A DNA stretch of 64,000 nucleotides from Sepioteuthis lessoniana (GCA_963585895.1 CAUZXS010005791.1:43501-107500); one strand, 5' to 3'; shown: positions 11,125-22,420, counted from the stretch's first letter. Numbers and translations: made by a program. Notes: a model not told the origin generated them from the letters alone.

Positions 11125-11285
11125 ATAATATTCTATTCTCACTTCAGCTATGGGTAGATAGTAGGACAGACTAAGTTTTTTAATACAGCAACCAGTCTAG
11201 GAGGAAGAAAACTCAAACCTGTTGAATTCCACTTAAAGAATTTACCTATATTGCATCCTGCTTTTGCAAAGGGCTTATATATATT
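11125..11285 (+). mobile_element. SINE-B, 5'-truncated second copy
   Basis: Starts inside the body at ATTCTATTCTCACTTCAGCTATGG and follows the same body to the (TA) end. It lies in tandem with the previous copy. Confidence 0.6.
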
Positions 11286-11559
11286 ATATATGATTGCTAA
11301 ATATGATTTTTAAATAAATAGTTTGTCAAGAAAATTATTTTTAAATGGACCAGAGCTCATTTGGTTGCACATTATATGGTTTCAAGTATTCCTATCAAAC
11401 ACTAATACACCTGGCATAGTCTCATTTGCATAGGAACAGCGAGAGTCTGTGTTACTCACACAAGATAATCAAATATAAAAGTGACTGTGTGTCGCCATTT
11501 TGCTTTTTTTTTTGTTAAGTGACTGAACCCTACAGAATATGCCCACACACTAGTCAGGT

Positions 11560-11950
11560 AAGTTACGATTTTCCCTACAGAAAGAAAGTCAATGTTAAAA
11601 CATTTCAGTTTTAATGAACCTTCATCGGGACGTTAAAATGGTGAAACAAGTGTTGATAGATTGACACTAGCAATGATGTTTAAACAAATGAAACCACTAA
11701 GAGATACAACAGATTGCCAGTGCCAATCATGTGATAATTTTTTTAAAAAGAATGCTGATTGATTGAACAGTTATCTGATCTTTCTTTGTATATATTCTTC
11801 CTTTCCCCTGTTATTGTATTTTATTAAACATCCATCGTTGTTCTATCAACAGTTGTTTCACCATTTTAAAGTCCTGATGAAGGTCCAAAACTGAAACCGT
11901 TTAGTTTCAACTTTCCTTCGTTATAAATTCATCACTTTTGGATTACCTGG
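11560..11950. repeat. Inverted repeat with Penelope-type pseudo-LTR arms
   Basis: The left arm (about 11585-11660: CAGTTTTAATGAACCTTCAT, GGTGAAACAAGTGTTGATAG) is mirrored by the right arm (about 11840-11930: CTATCAACAGTTGTTTCACC, TCCTGATGAAGGTCC). The loop is ~180 bp. The same arm sequence appears singly at 23530 and 38360. Confidence 0.7.
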
Positions 11951-12480
11951 TTTTTTAGTTTTCCCTATATATATGCATATATATAAAGTGGCATTAGATT
12001 ACCATCAAGGATTGATATGCCATTTAAAAAAATCACCTATCCTAATCTTACAACATCAGACCTTATGTAGACTTCTGTACTCTTGGAAATTGCAGTGTAA
12101 TATTGAAACATGAGGGCATACAAAGAAGAGTGACATGATAAAAAGATCAAAAGATTACAGTTCTTGGAAGAGATTAGAGAAATTAGGATTCACTGCTAGA
12201 AAGAAGAATGACAGGTGGTGAAATTGAAACTTTTAAAATAATTAATGGATTTTCTAATTATAGGAGACATTTTTTTTCAAGATTTTTCCTCAAACCATAA
12301 ATTTACTATGAAGATAAATTTCCAAAAGTCTACTATCCAAGTGGAATTTTTTGGCGAATATTTTTTAAACAAAATACCTAATCAGATAAAAAACAGAAAT
12401 TGTGTAGAAAATTTTCAGATTAAATTGAAGGATTTAAAAAAATCCTAAGAATCCTAAATCCTATTCATTCTGATTTTAAG

Positions 12481-12698
12481 ATTGTAACAAGGAAGCAGCA
12501 CTAGAAATGGCTTCTTTGCACCCGGCACAGCTTTTGGGAATTACCAATCAAAAAGGTTCCTTGAATTTTGGTACTGATGCTGACTTTGTCTTGCTTGATG
12601 ACGAACTTAATGTGCAAGCGACATATATTGCTTCTGAGTTAGCCTGGGAGAATCCTTCAGCCCGTAAAGGTGTAAAAAAGTACTCCTTGCAAAACTGA
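12481..12698 (+). CDS. AMDHD2: AMDHD2 terminal coding exon (N-acetylglucosamine-6-phosphate deacetylase C-terminus)
   Basis: Acceptor CTGATTTTAAG precedes (N)[19 protein letters not shown], then [32 protein letters not shown], and TGA at 12696. SLHPAQLLG, [11 protein letters not shown] and VQATYI are hallmarks of the C-terminal beta-sandwich of this amidohydrolase. The family removes acetate from GlcNAc-6-phosphate, using a metal bound by residues further upstream, which are not in this window. The exon is open and correctly phased, arguing for a live gene rather than a retrocopy. The rest of the gene should lie beyond the left edge or in upstream exons I could not see. A possible poly(A) signal AATAAA is at 13141. 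Confidence 0.92.
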
Positions 12699-12729
12699 AG
12701 TTGACAAATGTGAGTATTCAATCTATTTT

Positions 12730-13085
12730 AATTTTACATGGTTGAGTCAAAAGTTTTGCAATATTTTTGCACGATTTGGTAGCTTTTTGCCAAGTTTGAG
12801 AAGGGGGCAAATCACACTAGTTTGTGAGATGCCAAGCCCGCCTGATACTCTTTCTGAGTGCTACTCACCTAGTTTGCTTTTGTGGCTTGGTGCAAGGCCT
12901 CAAAATTCATGGTTTTAAGCTGAGTTGATCATGCCTGATCTTCAAGGTTCTTACAACCTGAGTGAAATCTCTTCAAACATCTGCTTACTGTACTGGGATA
13001 AACTGTACCTTCACTTTCTGTTCAACAAATATTTTTGTACCATAATAGTACAAAATGTTTAGGTGGCCAGACTCTCTGATCTTCT
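12730..13085 (-). pseudogene. mariner-type transposase N-terminal remnant
   Basis: The minus strand reads, through stops, pieces such as RFHSGCKNLEDQ, FEALHQA, QAGLASHKL (frame-shifted VSGxLGIS region) and IVQKYCKTFDST. These resemble the helix-turn-helix half of a mariner-family transposase different from the copies at 5970 and 32140. The catalytic half is absent. The remnant lies just past the AMDHD2 stop, possibly in its 3' UTR. Confidence 0.5.
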
Positions 13086-13560
13086 GCTTATATGTTCTTT
13101 GGGTTGACTTGGGTTCATCTTGCTGTCTATTTCAGTTTTTAATAAAGGGGCACAACAACTTTGTTTGTTTTTTTAGATGTCTTTATTTCCCTCAAGTCCC
13201 ATGTAGCCATGCAGATGGGGAATTAGCCATTCCAATCACCCATCTATTGTCTTCAATGCCTGCTACTAATCTGAAATACTCAATCTCAATTGCCTGTTCC
13301 CATGATTGAACCAACCAATTGGAGAACTGCAATCACAATCTGTTTTTTCCATGACTCTTCAAATTAATGAATTACCAGTTAAATTTTTGAATTCAAATAT
13401 TTACACTACCTAACAAAATGAAAACACCCTACTGATTATGTAACATTTTTGGTTGCTTCCTCTATGTTATGGTCCAGTTTGAACTTATAACAAATAAATT
13501 CTCAAATTAGACTACATCATATATTCATCTGTGTGGCTTTCAAATCATACACAGACTGAA
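13086..13560. other. Unassigned sequence downstream of AMDHD2
   Basis: No gene recognised. It holds an AATAAA at 13141 and a CAACCAACCAATT run at 13310, and otherwise AT-rich sequence. Confidence 0.3.
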
Positions 13561-14340
13561 GCAATGCACAACATGTCAACACACCACATACCACAATGCT
13601 ACCAACCACCACCGGTACCTTTCCACAGCTTGTACTGCTTTGGTCATGTGATATCATCATCTCCATATTGCACCAACAGCAAAGATTTCCTTGACTTGCG
13701 CTCAGAAATCACCATTTCTTCAGGAATGTAGAATTTCAAATTAGCCCCATATCAAATATGTTGCCCAAGTTCATAGGCTCTGCCAGTCATACGTGCTTAT
13801 CTCTCAATCTTTGCTTGTAATAATGCTCATGCAATAGTTGGACACCCCACAAGATATATTTAGATGTCGTTATGTCCTCAGTACACACAACACATGCCAC
13901 TGAGAATTCCTTGAGCCCTTTCCAGATTACTCCTGCATAATATTGTAGACCTGTCTGCTTCTCATAAGGCCTTGCCTGCAAGAAAGGAGATGTGGTAGCA
14001 AGAGGGAATTATCTCCCTTGTTTCAAAGGATTATTTCAAGCAATCCCTGTATTGCATCTTTGATACTGTGCTGTTACAATGGTCAATATTGTATTATACA
14101 ACTGGAGAGAATACTTCTTCAAAATCAATCTCTTCATCTTGTGAGAATCCCTAGGCCTCAAAATATTGCCTTGAAACAGTCACTAGAGTTATCAGAATTC
14201 TGCTTTATCTTAAAAACAATTGCAAAAGGTTCAACCAATTTCCACATCTTCTAGTGACTGATATTTGCTGTCTCTTCTGGACCAAGCCACTTTGGTTATT
14301 GTTGGCTTATCTATGTCTACAAGCAGACTAACTGCACACT
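13560..14340 (-). pseudogene. Ty1/copia reverse transcriptase remnant
   Basis: On the minus strand 14240-14060 reads FKIKQNSD (the usual copia WVFKIK box), then SQDEEIDFEEVFSPVV, the copia-type RT start, followed by a stop. Downstream frames are broken. It is a decayed fragment without visible LTRs. Confidence 0.6.
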
Positions 14341-14394
14341 GGCAATATGTGCAAACTTTCCAACTAGCTTTACTTAATTCAGTTGGGTTTAGTT

Positions 14395-14520
14395 TCTTTG
14401 TTTTTCAATGGTTTATCCCATTAAAGAATGAAACCATGTAAGTAACCAATAAAACTCTTGGGAAAGGGTATGAGCCCCCTTATTACCCTAGCTGTGTGTT
14501 AAATAGTACCACTACTATAC
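14395..14520 (+). mobile_element. SINE body fragment
   Basis: Carries the body GGGAAAGGGTATGAGCCCCC...GTTAAATAGTACCACTACT, shared with 2950 and 14870, directly upstream of a SINE-A copy. Confidence 0.5.
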
Positions 14521-14521
14521 C

Positions 14522-14785
14522 GGCCTATTGGCATAATAGTTAGAATGTTTGCTGATGGCCCTGGAGACAGGGATTCAATCCCAGGTCAAGTCATAGCAAA
14601 GACTCAAAAAATGGTACTTGATACCCACTTTCTTAACACTCAGCATAAGGTATGGGTCAAGGGTAAAGTGGAGCAACCCAGGAAAAGGAGTAGCGCCCTC
14701 TCTTACATCTCAGTGTTGTAGCTATTGAAAAGGGAGCTTTTGGGTCACTCTTGACTATGGTCGGCCAACTTACTTATTCTTGTTC
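14522..14785 (+). mobile_element. SINE-A, tRNA-derived
   Basis: Head GGCCTATTGGCATAATAGTTAG, B box GGATTCAATCCC, then the usual body to CTATGGTCGGCCAACTTACTT. It appears inserted into the SINE fragment that continues at 14790-14970. Confidence 0.75.
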
Positions 14786-14789
14786 TTCT

Positions 14790-14975
14790 ACAAGGATGGA
14801 TTTAGCATTAAATTACCCACAAAGATTGATATGCCATTAAACAAAGAGACTAATTAACTAAGCAATAAAACTCTTGGGAAAGGGTATGAGCCCCCTTATC
14901 ACCCCAGCAATGGGTTATATAGTACTCTCTTTCTACTTGGATGGCTTTAGCATTCAATAACCCATGAAGAGTCTT
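14790..14975 (+). mobile_element. SINE body and tail fragments
   Basis: GGATTTAGCATTAAATTACCCAC and GATATGCCATTAAACAAAG, then GGGAAAGGGTATGAGCCCCC again: fragments of the same family as 2850-3105. Confidence 0.5.
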
Positions 14976-15298
14976 TGTTTAGCCCTCTTATTAAAGAATT
15001 ACTTAACTGCGTTGATTTTTATCACACTGCTTATTTTCTTTGTTTATCAAATTGTAAAAACTTTAACTACTTCTCTCTTTTGCAGGTATGAGATTTTTAT
15101 ACATGTTCATCATGAGTAACAAGTAATTTGAATTTACCAAGGAAATGGAAAAAATCAATTGATCATTAAGTTGTAATCACTTGTTTATTCAAGGTTCTTA
15201 ATTAATAAACAATAATCAAATATTGATTGGCTAAAAGGATATTTCTCAGAATTGCTTTTATGCTTTCTGTATATTTATCATAATTGAGATTATATGTC
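14976..15298. other. Unassigned AT-rich sequence
   Basis: No gene, RNA or mobile element recognised. Confidence 0.3.
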
Positions 15299-15299
15299 C

Positions 15300-15895
15300 A
15301 TCTGAAACTGAATTGCCCTGTCAGTTGGGGCTGTAGAATACACTGACTGCACCTCTGTAGAGGTGTAAGACCCCCGCCCCATGAGTGTCCTGTTATGACA
15401 CTGAACAATCTGATGGTGAGGTTCCAGTAATGCTGGGGCTTTGGGGAATTTGGAGCACTCCTTCATTGCCATTGGTCCCAGGTCCACTCTGGCCCGGTGT
15501 GGTTGTACCTGATATGGGTTAAATAGAATTAACAGCATACTTATGCTAAATTGAACTGGTTGACTCAACTGAATAGGTTGAAATAGAAATGTTTTTGACA
15601 ATTAAACCATACTTACATTTAAACTGCGTACTTATGCTAAACTGAATTATTTGAAATGGAACTGTTTTTTGACATTGAAACTGTACTTACGCTAAACTGA
15701 TTTGTTTAATATAGAACTGTTTTGATATTTAACTGTAGAACTGCTTGACTAAACAGAATAGCTTTGAATAAAAATGTTTTTCTCATTTAAATTGCATACT
15801 TATGATAAACTGAATTGTTTTCATAAAAATGGATTTGACATTAAATAACCTACAAAGGTTGATATGCAATAAAACCCTACCAATCAAACTGAAAC
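15300..15895 (-). mobile_element. TTGG-family dispersed repeat, reverse orientation
   Basis: Same architecture as 3108-3680: core with CCCAGCCGACTG-type and CACCATCAGATTG-type segments in reverse, then subrepeats with CTAAACTGAATT, ending AATAAAACCCTACCAATC. Confidence 0.75.
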
Positions 15896-16059
15896 TATGT
15901 CACCATCATCATCACAATTCCTTGAAGTGTTGACATAACATTTTCCATGATTTTATTTATATAAATTTAAGAAAATTGTATCATTTTACCAAGACGGTTG
16001 GCCTTATCTGCATACTAATAATATGCAGTTATACACACACACACACACATGCACATGCT

Positions 16060-16285
16060 GAGTTAAACAGGTTTGAATTCAGAGTTTTTCTTTTCTTAGA
16101 CCAGTTGCCATGCCAAGGTTAAAGAGCCTAGTCTATCTTACTATTTACCCATTGCTGAAAGAAAAATGATTGGATTCCAGTCCTTTTCCAAGGGTATTAG
16201 GAGTATGTAAAATGCAAAACTGTCTTATGAACTTGGGTAACCGTGCCCATTTCCTATGGCCATAACCATTGCACCACAAACCTAT
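16060..16285 (-). mobile_element. SINE-B, reverse orientation
   Basis: Reverse complement of the SINE-B body (AGGTTTGAATTCAGAGTTTTTC, GGATTCCAGTCCTTTTCC) ending in tRNA-like sequence with CCATTGCACCAC. A CA microsatellite precedes it at 16032. Confidence 0.7.
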
Positions 16286-16491
16286 ATATATGTGTATGTG
16301 TATGTGTGTATGTTTATATATGTATGTATAATGAGAATAAAAGCTTAAAAAGAGAAAAAAAATGACTGGCCAGCTAACTGGTTTCAATCCTCACTCAACT
16401 GAGCTAAATTGAGGATTATATGAGAGCTAGATTAAAGAAAAAATATTTAAAAAACAAAATGATAGGAAATATGTAGGATGAAAAAAAAAAA

Positions 16492-16618
16492 TTTTGTATT
16501 GGAGACTATATTGAAATAATATTAAGTAAGTTCTAGCAGACATTCTCTCTGTTTGCCAAAATGTAACAACATGTCTGCCAGGGCTTAATATTATTTCAAT
16601 ATAGTCTCCAATACAAAA
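16492..16618. repeat. Perfect 35-bp inverted repeat with secondary inner stem
   Basis: Left arm 16492-16526 (TTTTGTATTGGAGACTATAT...) is the exact complement of 16584-16618. Inside, GCAGACAT (16536-16543) pairs with ATGTCTGC (16571-16578). The result is a long imperfect hairpin with a ~27-nt inner loop. It could be a foldback MITE or a small-RNA precursor. Confidence 0.85.
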
Positions 16619-16664
16619 AACTTTTTTCACCACCCTAAATATATCCCATAATTGTTTTTTTTTA

Positions 16665-16760
16665 TTCAGTTGGTTAGTTGGTTAGGTTTTATGGCATATC
16701 AACCTCTTATAGGTTATTTCATGCCAAATCCTGTTTATGCATATATATCAAATATATATG
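16665..16760 (+). repeat. TTGG tag fragment
   Basis: TTGGTTAGTTGGTTAGGTTTTATGGCATATCAACC followed by TTATTTCATGCCAAATCC is the 5' tag of the TTGG family without its body. Confidence 0.5.
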
Positions 16761-16939
16761 AATTCTAATTTGTAGTTTATTATTTTTAGATAAACCAAAG
16801 CTCATTTGCACACAATAATACTTGGAGCTATTTTAGCTAACACTAGTACTCCTATCTAATCTTAGTAATTTGTTTCCACTGTTAAGTGATTGCGAGAATG
16901 AAAAATACATCAGCCTACATTTTTGATAGGAGGTCGATT

Positions 16940-17330
16940 CTTTTCAGAAAGTTCAATATCTGCTTAGGGTCTATTATTCTAAACAGTTTGTTCATATTGT
17001 CAACATTATAAAACTTTCATCGAATGTTGGTTAGTTTTGTGCATTCGATCAAGATGTGTTTTATAGTGTACTGGTTTCTACATGGACATTTTGTGGGAGG
17101 CTCTTCTTTTAGAATGAAAGAGTGAGTTAATCTAGTATGTCCAATGTGTAGTTGGGCAAGAGTGATTTCTTTTCTTCTGGTATTATTAGGATCCAGCTTC
17201 CTTTCTTTTAAAATGGACTGTACTTTGAAGAGCTTATTGTGAGGATTTTTCTCCCATAATTGTTGCTATTTCTTTGTAATTATTTGTCTGATTTTTGGTT
17301 TGAGGTTAGTATAAGGTATTTTTGATTTTT
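16940..17330 (-). pseudogene. Non-LTR retrotransposon C-terminal remnant (copy 1)
   Basis: The minus strand reads QQLWEKNPHNKLF, SILKERKLDPNNTRRKE, HIGHTRLTHSFILKEEPPTK and CPCRNQYTIKHILIEC across a few disruptions. This is the same C-terminal zinc-finger-like region as the intact frame at 46957-47529. It probably lies downstream of RT and RNase H in an I/jockey-type element. Confidence 0.75.
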
Positions 17331-18160
17331 ATCGGGCACTATATTTTTTTATTCAATATTATCCTTGATTTAGCTCTGTTAAATGAGAATCAAAACCAGT
17401 TAGTAAGCCTTTCATTTTTTTTTCTCTTTTTAAGCTTTTATTTTCATTTTGAATAAATCCTTGGGTCTGTTTGTTGGTATTATTTAGTTCTGTACACCGA
17501 AAAGTATCTTTAGATATATTTATGTATATGTACATATATATTGAGAGATGTATGTGTATATATATATATACACAGACACACATATATGTATTAAAAGCAA
17601 AGAAATAACCGCAATCTATAAAGAATTCATGAAAATAGATTAAATGTTCATCCCTAAAAAATTTAAATCAGGGAACTTTGCCCCATAGAAACACGATGAG
17701 AAAGGAATTGCAAAAGAGAGGAAGAAAAGCCAAGAAAAATCCTAGACAAAAAAACTACATGGCTGAGAAATTTACCCCAAAAAGAAAATGAAAAACAAAA
17801 AAACTACAGTGAAAAAGGATGAAAAACTAAAATGGAACCCCCACCAAAAAAAAAAAGAAACTATGCATACATACTACAAGCCGAAACCACAGAACAACAA
17901 CCAAATACATAATTATCACACATAAACAATTACAAAAGAAAAATTAATCCCCCTAAAAACCATCAAACATGTATAAATTGGTTGTCTGCTGAGTCGACCA
18001 AGTATAGAGTTCAATACAATATGGGAACTGATAATTAAAAAGGCTAGATGAAAAAAAAATCTGGATATGAGCACAGGTAAAAAAAATCTTACATAATAGT
18101 AGTAATCCCAGTAAAGTAAGAACATTAAGTTTATAAGACCCAAAAATTCACTCTGAATTG
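17331..18160. other. Unassigned AT-rich region
   Basis: Contains a short TA/CA tract at 17520-17590 and A-rich sequence. No gene or known element recognised. Confidence 0.3.
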
Positions 18161-18164
18161 TCCA

Positions 18165-18265
18165 CATGGCGTTATGGTTATAGGCGTTGGTTCCCTAAGC
18201 TTCTAAGGAGACAATCATCTGGAGGTTACAGGTTCAATCCTGACTGCAAGCGAGTAACATACTGG
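18165..18265 (+). mobile_element. tRNA-derived SINE head
   Basis: GGCGTTATGGTTATAGGCG resembles a tRNA A box and GGTTACAGGTTCAATCCTGAC a B box, spaced as in tRNA-Leu/Ser-like SINE heads. No CCA-ending cloverleaf is evident, so I do not call a tRNA gene. Confidence 0.45.
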
Positions 18266-18830
18266 AATACTAACACTTGTACCCAGTTATGGCTAACGGA
18301 ATCAGAACAGGCAACCCCAGTGGATTAAATAAAGGATGTAGTTCAAAGTTCCGCGAAGGTTCCTGGGTTCGACAAATACCTGAAGGAGGCCTGAGGACAT
18401 ATCAGCCAAAACATTGTGGAAATAACAATAAAGATGAAGACAATAGTCCAAAAACAAATTGGCCCAAACACCCTAGAATTGGCAGCCACCCAACAAAAAT
18501 AAAAATAAAATGAATCCCTTTACACATAAAAAAATTATATCCACATGTGCTGGAGTTAAATAATACTCAGCACTAGGGATGAAAACAAGATAAGAAACCT
18601 CTTCTTAGACAACATAAATCACCTGAGAAATACATCATCATCATGATGTTGCGCTATCAGTACAGATATTCCTGACCCTCTCTCGCCACCCCACCCTATC
18701 ATTCATTGCTTCCAGCAGGTCCTCAGGGTTACACCCCGTATCTACACAGAGCTCTAGATTTGAGTTAGTCGCCCTGTTTTTGCTTGACCATGTGAAGGGG
18801 TCCATAGAACATCACTTATTTTTTTGACAA
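18266..18830. other. Unassigned region
   Basis: A-rich sequence following the SINE head. 18640-18800 resembles a retroelement segment but no domain can be read. Confidence 0.25.
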
Positions 18831-20660
18831 TACAAACCAAACAAGAAAAAACAGTTAAAAAAACAGAACTAACAATATTAAATCCAAAATTATAAATCTG
18901 TCAACATACAAACTGAATAATAATCAAATTAACTTACTAAAACTAGGTCTAAAATTTTGCCCCACTCCAAAAAGCAGTATAGGGGAATTGAAAACAGCCC
19001 TCCAATAATTTGAAAGAAAATTCAGACTAATAGAAAAATTCCACAATAAAAAAAAATAACAATGACTCTCTTGTAAAAAAAATTAACCCAAATTCTTCCC
19101 AGATAAAGATAACAATAGTGAAGTATACACATTCTTTTCATATACACTATGAAATATTAACCTAAAAGAAAAAACTATACGAAACAACCTCTCACATGAA
19201 CAAATACCAACCTTAAAGAATATACAGGAAAACAAATATATAATTATAAAAGAAGCAGACAAGGTAGCCATTTTAAATAAAACATATTACAGAAGAAAAA
19301 TCTGAATACATAGAAATTCCAAACCCTAGTGACCTCAAATTTAGACCGATAGTAGCAGGCCAATCATGTCTCACAAAAAGACTCAGCAAACTAATAAACA
19401 TTTTATTACAAGCCTTTCTAAATAGATAAATAGCTATATTAAAAATGATTTCCACTAATCCTTACTAATAACTCTTTCCAGTTCAATAATTACATCTAGA
19501 TCCTAGGAACAGCTATGGGAACTAAAATGGAACCAACATATGCCACCCTAACCTTTGCATATTTAGAAGAAAAGCTATCCAAAATGATAGGTAGAAAATA
19601 CAACAATAATATAAAAACAGAATTTATTAAATCATGGAAAAGATACTTAGATGATTGTTTCATATTCTGGGAATGTCTATGGGGCAACATTAAGGATTTA
19701 CATAACTTACTTCAAAACCTACACCCTAAAATAAAATAAAATTCATTATGGAACATAGCTTTAAAGAACCACCATTTTTTAGACATCCTCATAAAAAACA
19801 AAATGGCCAAATTATCACAGACATTTACCACAAACCCACAAACATCCAACCATAACTCCATTTCAATAGTCACTACCCTCAAAACTGCATAAAATCCATC
19901 CCTTATGCTCTAGTACATAAGATATGCACAATAGTTGCCAATAAAACCTCAAAAGAATTGCATGTGACTCTCCACCTGATGGGTTACCCAACTGCACTAA
20001 TAAATAGTAAGTAAAAGTAAAGTTGGTGACCGTAGTCGAGGGTGACCCGAAGGTTCCCTTTTTGATAGCTTCTACACTAGGGTGTAGAGGAGGGTGCTTT
20101 TCCTTTCCCTGGATTACTCCACTTTACCCTTGATCCGTACCTTATAATGCTGAGTATTAAGCAAGGAGGCAGTAAGTACCATTTTTTGAGTCTTTGGAAT
20201 GGCTTGACCTGGGCCATTGGTGAACACTCTAACCATCATGTCAAACTTAAAAACAATGACAATCAAAAAATACTAGACACAACAGAAATCATTAAAAGCC
20301 AGAGACAACCCAGAAATTGAAAACACATACTCACCTCATCTACATTTGCAAAACACACAATTCATGGAGTCACAAAATTCAAGAATAAAAGATGTGAAGT
20401 ATGTAATATAATTATAGAAGGAAAATCTTATACCTTCAAATACCCAAAAACGAAATTCATAATAAATGAAAATCTCAGCTGCAAGGAAAAAAAATTAGTC
20501 TGTATAATCAAATGTTGCAAGTGTAAAAAAATATTCATAGAATCAACTCAGGCTCTAAACGATAGGGTTTCCTTTCATAAAAGTAATATTAAATTACCAG
20601 AAAATAGAAAATTATTGTTTAAAACAACTTTATGAATGCAGTAATGAAACCTTTAAATGT
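18830..20660 (+). pseudogene. Penelope-like retroelement (RT plus GIY-YIG), decayed
   Basis: RT pieces: LKFRPIVAGQSCLTKRLSKL at about 19340 (reads NLRF at its start), GTAMGTKMEPTYATLTFAYL at 19500, and RYLDDCFIFWE at 19640 with the catalytic DD. Further on, 20390-20640 reads CEVCNIIIEGKSYTFK, KLVCIIKCCKCKKIFIEST and LNDRVSFHKSNI, the GIY-YIG nuclease region. Stops are frequent. A SINE-A copy interrupts it at 20025-20245. Confidence 0.8.
20025..20245 (-). mobile_element. SINE-A inserted in the Penelope-like element
   Basis: Reverse SINE-A: GTTGGTGACCGTAGTCGAGG, GTAGAGGAGGGTGC, GGATTACTCCACTTTACCC, CTTATAATGCTGAGTATTAAGC. It is flanked on both sides by Penelope coding remnants. Confidence 0.75.
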
Positions 20661-20689
20661 CAATATACCAAATTGATTCCAGGCCAAAA

Positions 20690-20995
20690 AGCCCCTGGCT
20701 TCAGCTGGGCCACCTTCTGGTGGACAAGCTGCAACATTAACACTTTTGTCCCTCTTGTATAGCACTGGACCTTGCTGTCCGGTTTAAGCTATAAGCAGGC
20801 ATATGTGCATGGACCCACAATTGGGTCCAAGTGCACTAAGTGGGTCAGTGAGCAGCACAGAGCAGCAGGGTTCAAGCCTCTGCTTGTATCTGACCTTCCC
20901 CTCCCCTAAATCCCCACTATAATCAGCCTTCTGGTCATTGACCTTTTGTCAAGAACTGTCTGGTGGGAGGCAGCAACTTATACAGTCAAACACAT
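20690..20995 (+). mobile_element. LTR-like fragment related to that at 51620-52440
   Basis: The shared signature CCTTCCCCTCCCCTAAATCCCCACTATAA... and GGTGGGAGGCAGCAAC corresponds to CTCCCACTCCCTAAACTTCCACTATAAAA and GTGGGAGGCAGAGAC at 51830-51900. The fragment is decayed and has no coding capacity. Confidence 0.45.
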
Positions 20996-21360
20996 TGAAC
21001 TCAAAGAGGAAGAAAGTGAAAAAAAAAAAAACGACTAGATGTATATGTCTGTATGGGAATGGATCCATACACAAACACACCAAGTATATAATTGTTGATA
21101 TGTAAAAAGAGAAAATAAAATTCAAAAAAAGGATCACATACACTAATCTAAACAAACAAATTATTTGTCTTTTGAAAAGGACTACAATCTGAAACTTGCA
21201 TAAAGCATACTTATATGAAATAAAATCCTAAAATACAACATTCAAATTCATTTACTGACTTATTCATTTCAAAATATTTATGTATGTATATATGGGTGTA
21301 TGTCTATGTATGGATATATATATATTTCACTTGGGGTACAAAATTTTATTAAGCTTATAA
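20996..21360. other. Unassigned AT-rich sequence
   Basis: No gene or element recognised. It has short TATG/TA runs at 21280-21325. Confidence 0.3.
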
Positions 21361-21364
21361 ATAG

Positions 21365-21850
21365 ACCTAATTTATACATATTTAAATAATAAAATTGAGC
21401 TGCTAACCAGTTTCGGTCCTACCTGTTCACAGTTAAACTAGGACAATGATTAAGAAAATTGGGGAAATAGACTCTGTAATGTAGGGAAAAAAATTATATG
21501 AAAAGGGAGGGAGATGTTAAATTGTAATTGCATTAAGACCCAATAAATATTTCCTCTGCTTACAGAGGGATGGTTTATGAGTCAAAATATATATAATTTC
21601 TAACACTTTAAGGTGGAAGTCTGAGTGGGACCTGCTTAAAATAGTAAACAGATCCGCACTAAGTTGGGGCACATTCACGGTTATTTATAAGGTGTTCTGT
21701 TATAGCTGACCCATATGTGTTGTTGATATGGTCAACAAAGTAGTTTCCTAGCCGTATCTTAGTAGGAACATTCTTTTTGACTCGAGTGTCCAAACGTTGA
21801 CCAGTTCTCCTGATGTACTGCAAACTGCAAGTACATCTAAAGGAAAAGCA
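21365..21850 (-). pseudogene. Penelope-like GIY-YIG endonuclease fragment
   Basis: The minus strand from 21840 reads CTCSLQYIRRTGQRLDTRV, then PTKIRLGNYFVDHINNTYGS and AITEHLINNRECA. The Gly of the YIGRTG box is replaced by Arg (YIRRTG), which would impair catalysis. 21370-21480 resembles its 3' pseudo-LTR. Confidence 0.75.
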
Positions 21851-22042
21851 CTGCTATGTTGGGGGTGGGGAGGACATCTTTATGCCCAGATGGCAAAACA
21901 GTAAAAATGGGTTCGCCGGGCTTAGTGACAAGCCATACGAGAAGGTCAGGAGTAGGACTAGGTTGTCAGAGGCTATAGATTTGAGCATGCCTTTTATAGA
22001 AAAGAAGGAGTTCGTCCCCACTTCCACCCACGGCAGTATGAC

Positions 22043-22046
<4 letters not shown>

Positions 22047-22083
<37 letters not shown>
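22047..22083. repeat. (TA)n microsatellite
   Basis: About 18 TA units joining two unrelated Penelope-type fragments. Confidence 0.95.
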
Positions 22084-22084
<1 letters not shown>

Positions 22085-22420
22085 CATTGAACATAATAGA
22101 CATTTTTTGTCGACATATTTTTTTGTTAATCCTTTCAAATTGCCGTATTGATCTTATGATGTTCGGCAAGAATTGGTTGATAAATCTTCCATAATTATTT
22201 ATTTCCCAAGTACTTTCTGTCCGACTTTGGGCCATCATCAAGGTAAGATGTATTATAAAAGTGATGGCACTTTTGTATGTACATTACTACTTTGTAAGAA
22301 GAGCATCTGGGCTGTTGTATTGTGTAGCATTTACTTTTCTAATTTACTTCTATAAATAGCATCAGTAGCTTTTAAGTACATTAGCACTTGTTTGAAAATT
22401 AATTCTATTAAGTTACACCA
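22084..22420 (-). mobile_element. Penelope-like element 3' region, copy related to 48020-48350
   Basis: ACATAATAGACATTTTTTGTC, ATTGGTTGATAAATCTTCC and CAAGTACTTTCTG match the segment at 48030-48160 base for base over long runs, followed by GTATGTACATTACTA. This is the non-coding 3' part of the element whose GIY-YIG coding portion survives at 48340-48690. Confidence 0.65.

Larger units (their letters stand above)
10768..12480 (+). other. AMDHD2 last intron
   Basis: A 1.7-kb intron with GTAAGT donor and TTTTAAG acceptor. It contains two SINE-B copies, satellite S, a foldback repeat and a small (TA) tract at 11278. No other exon is seen. Confidence 0.75.
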
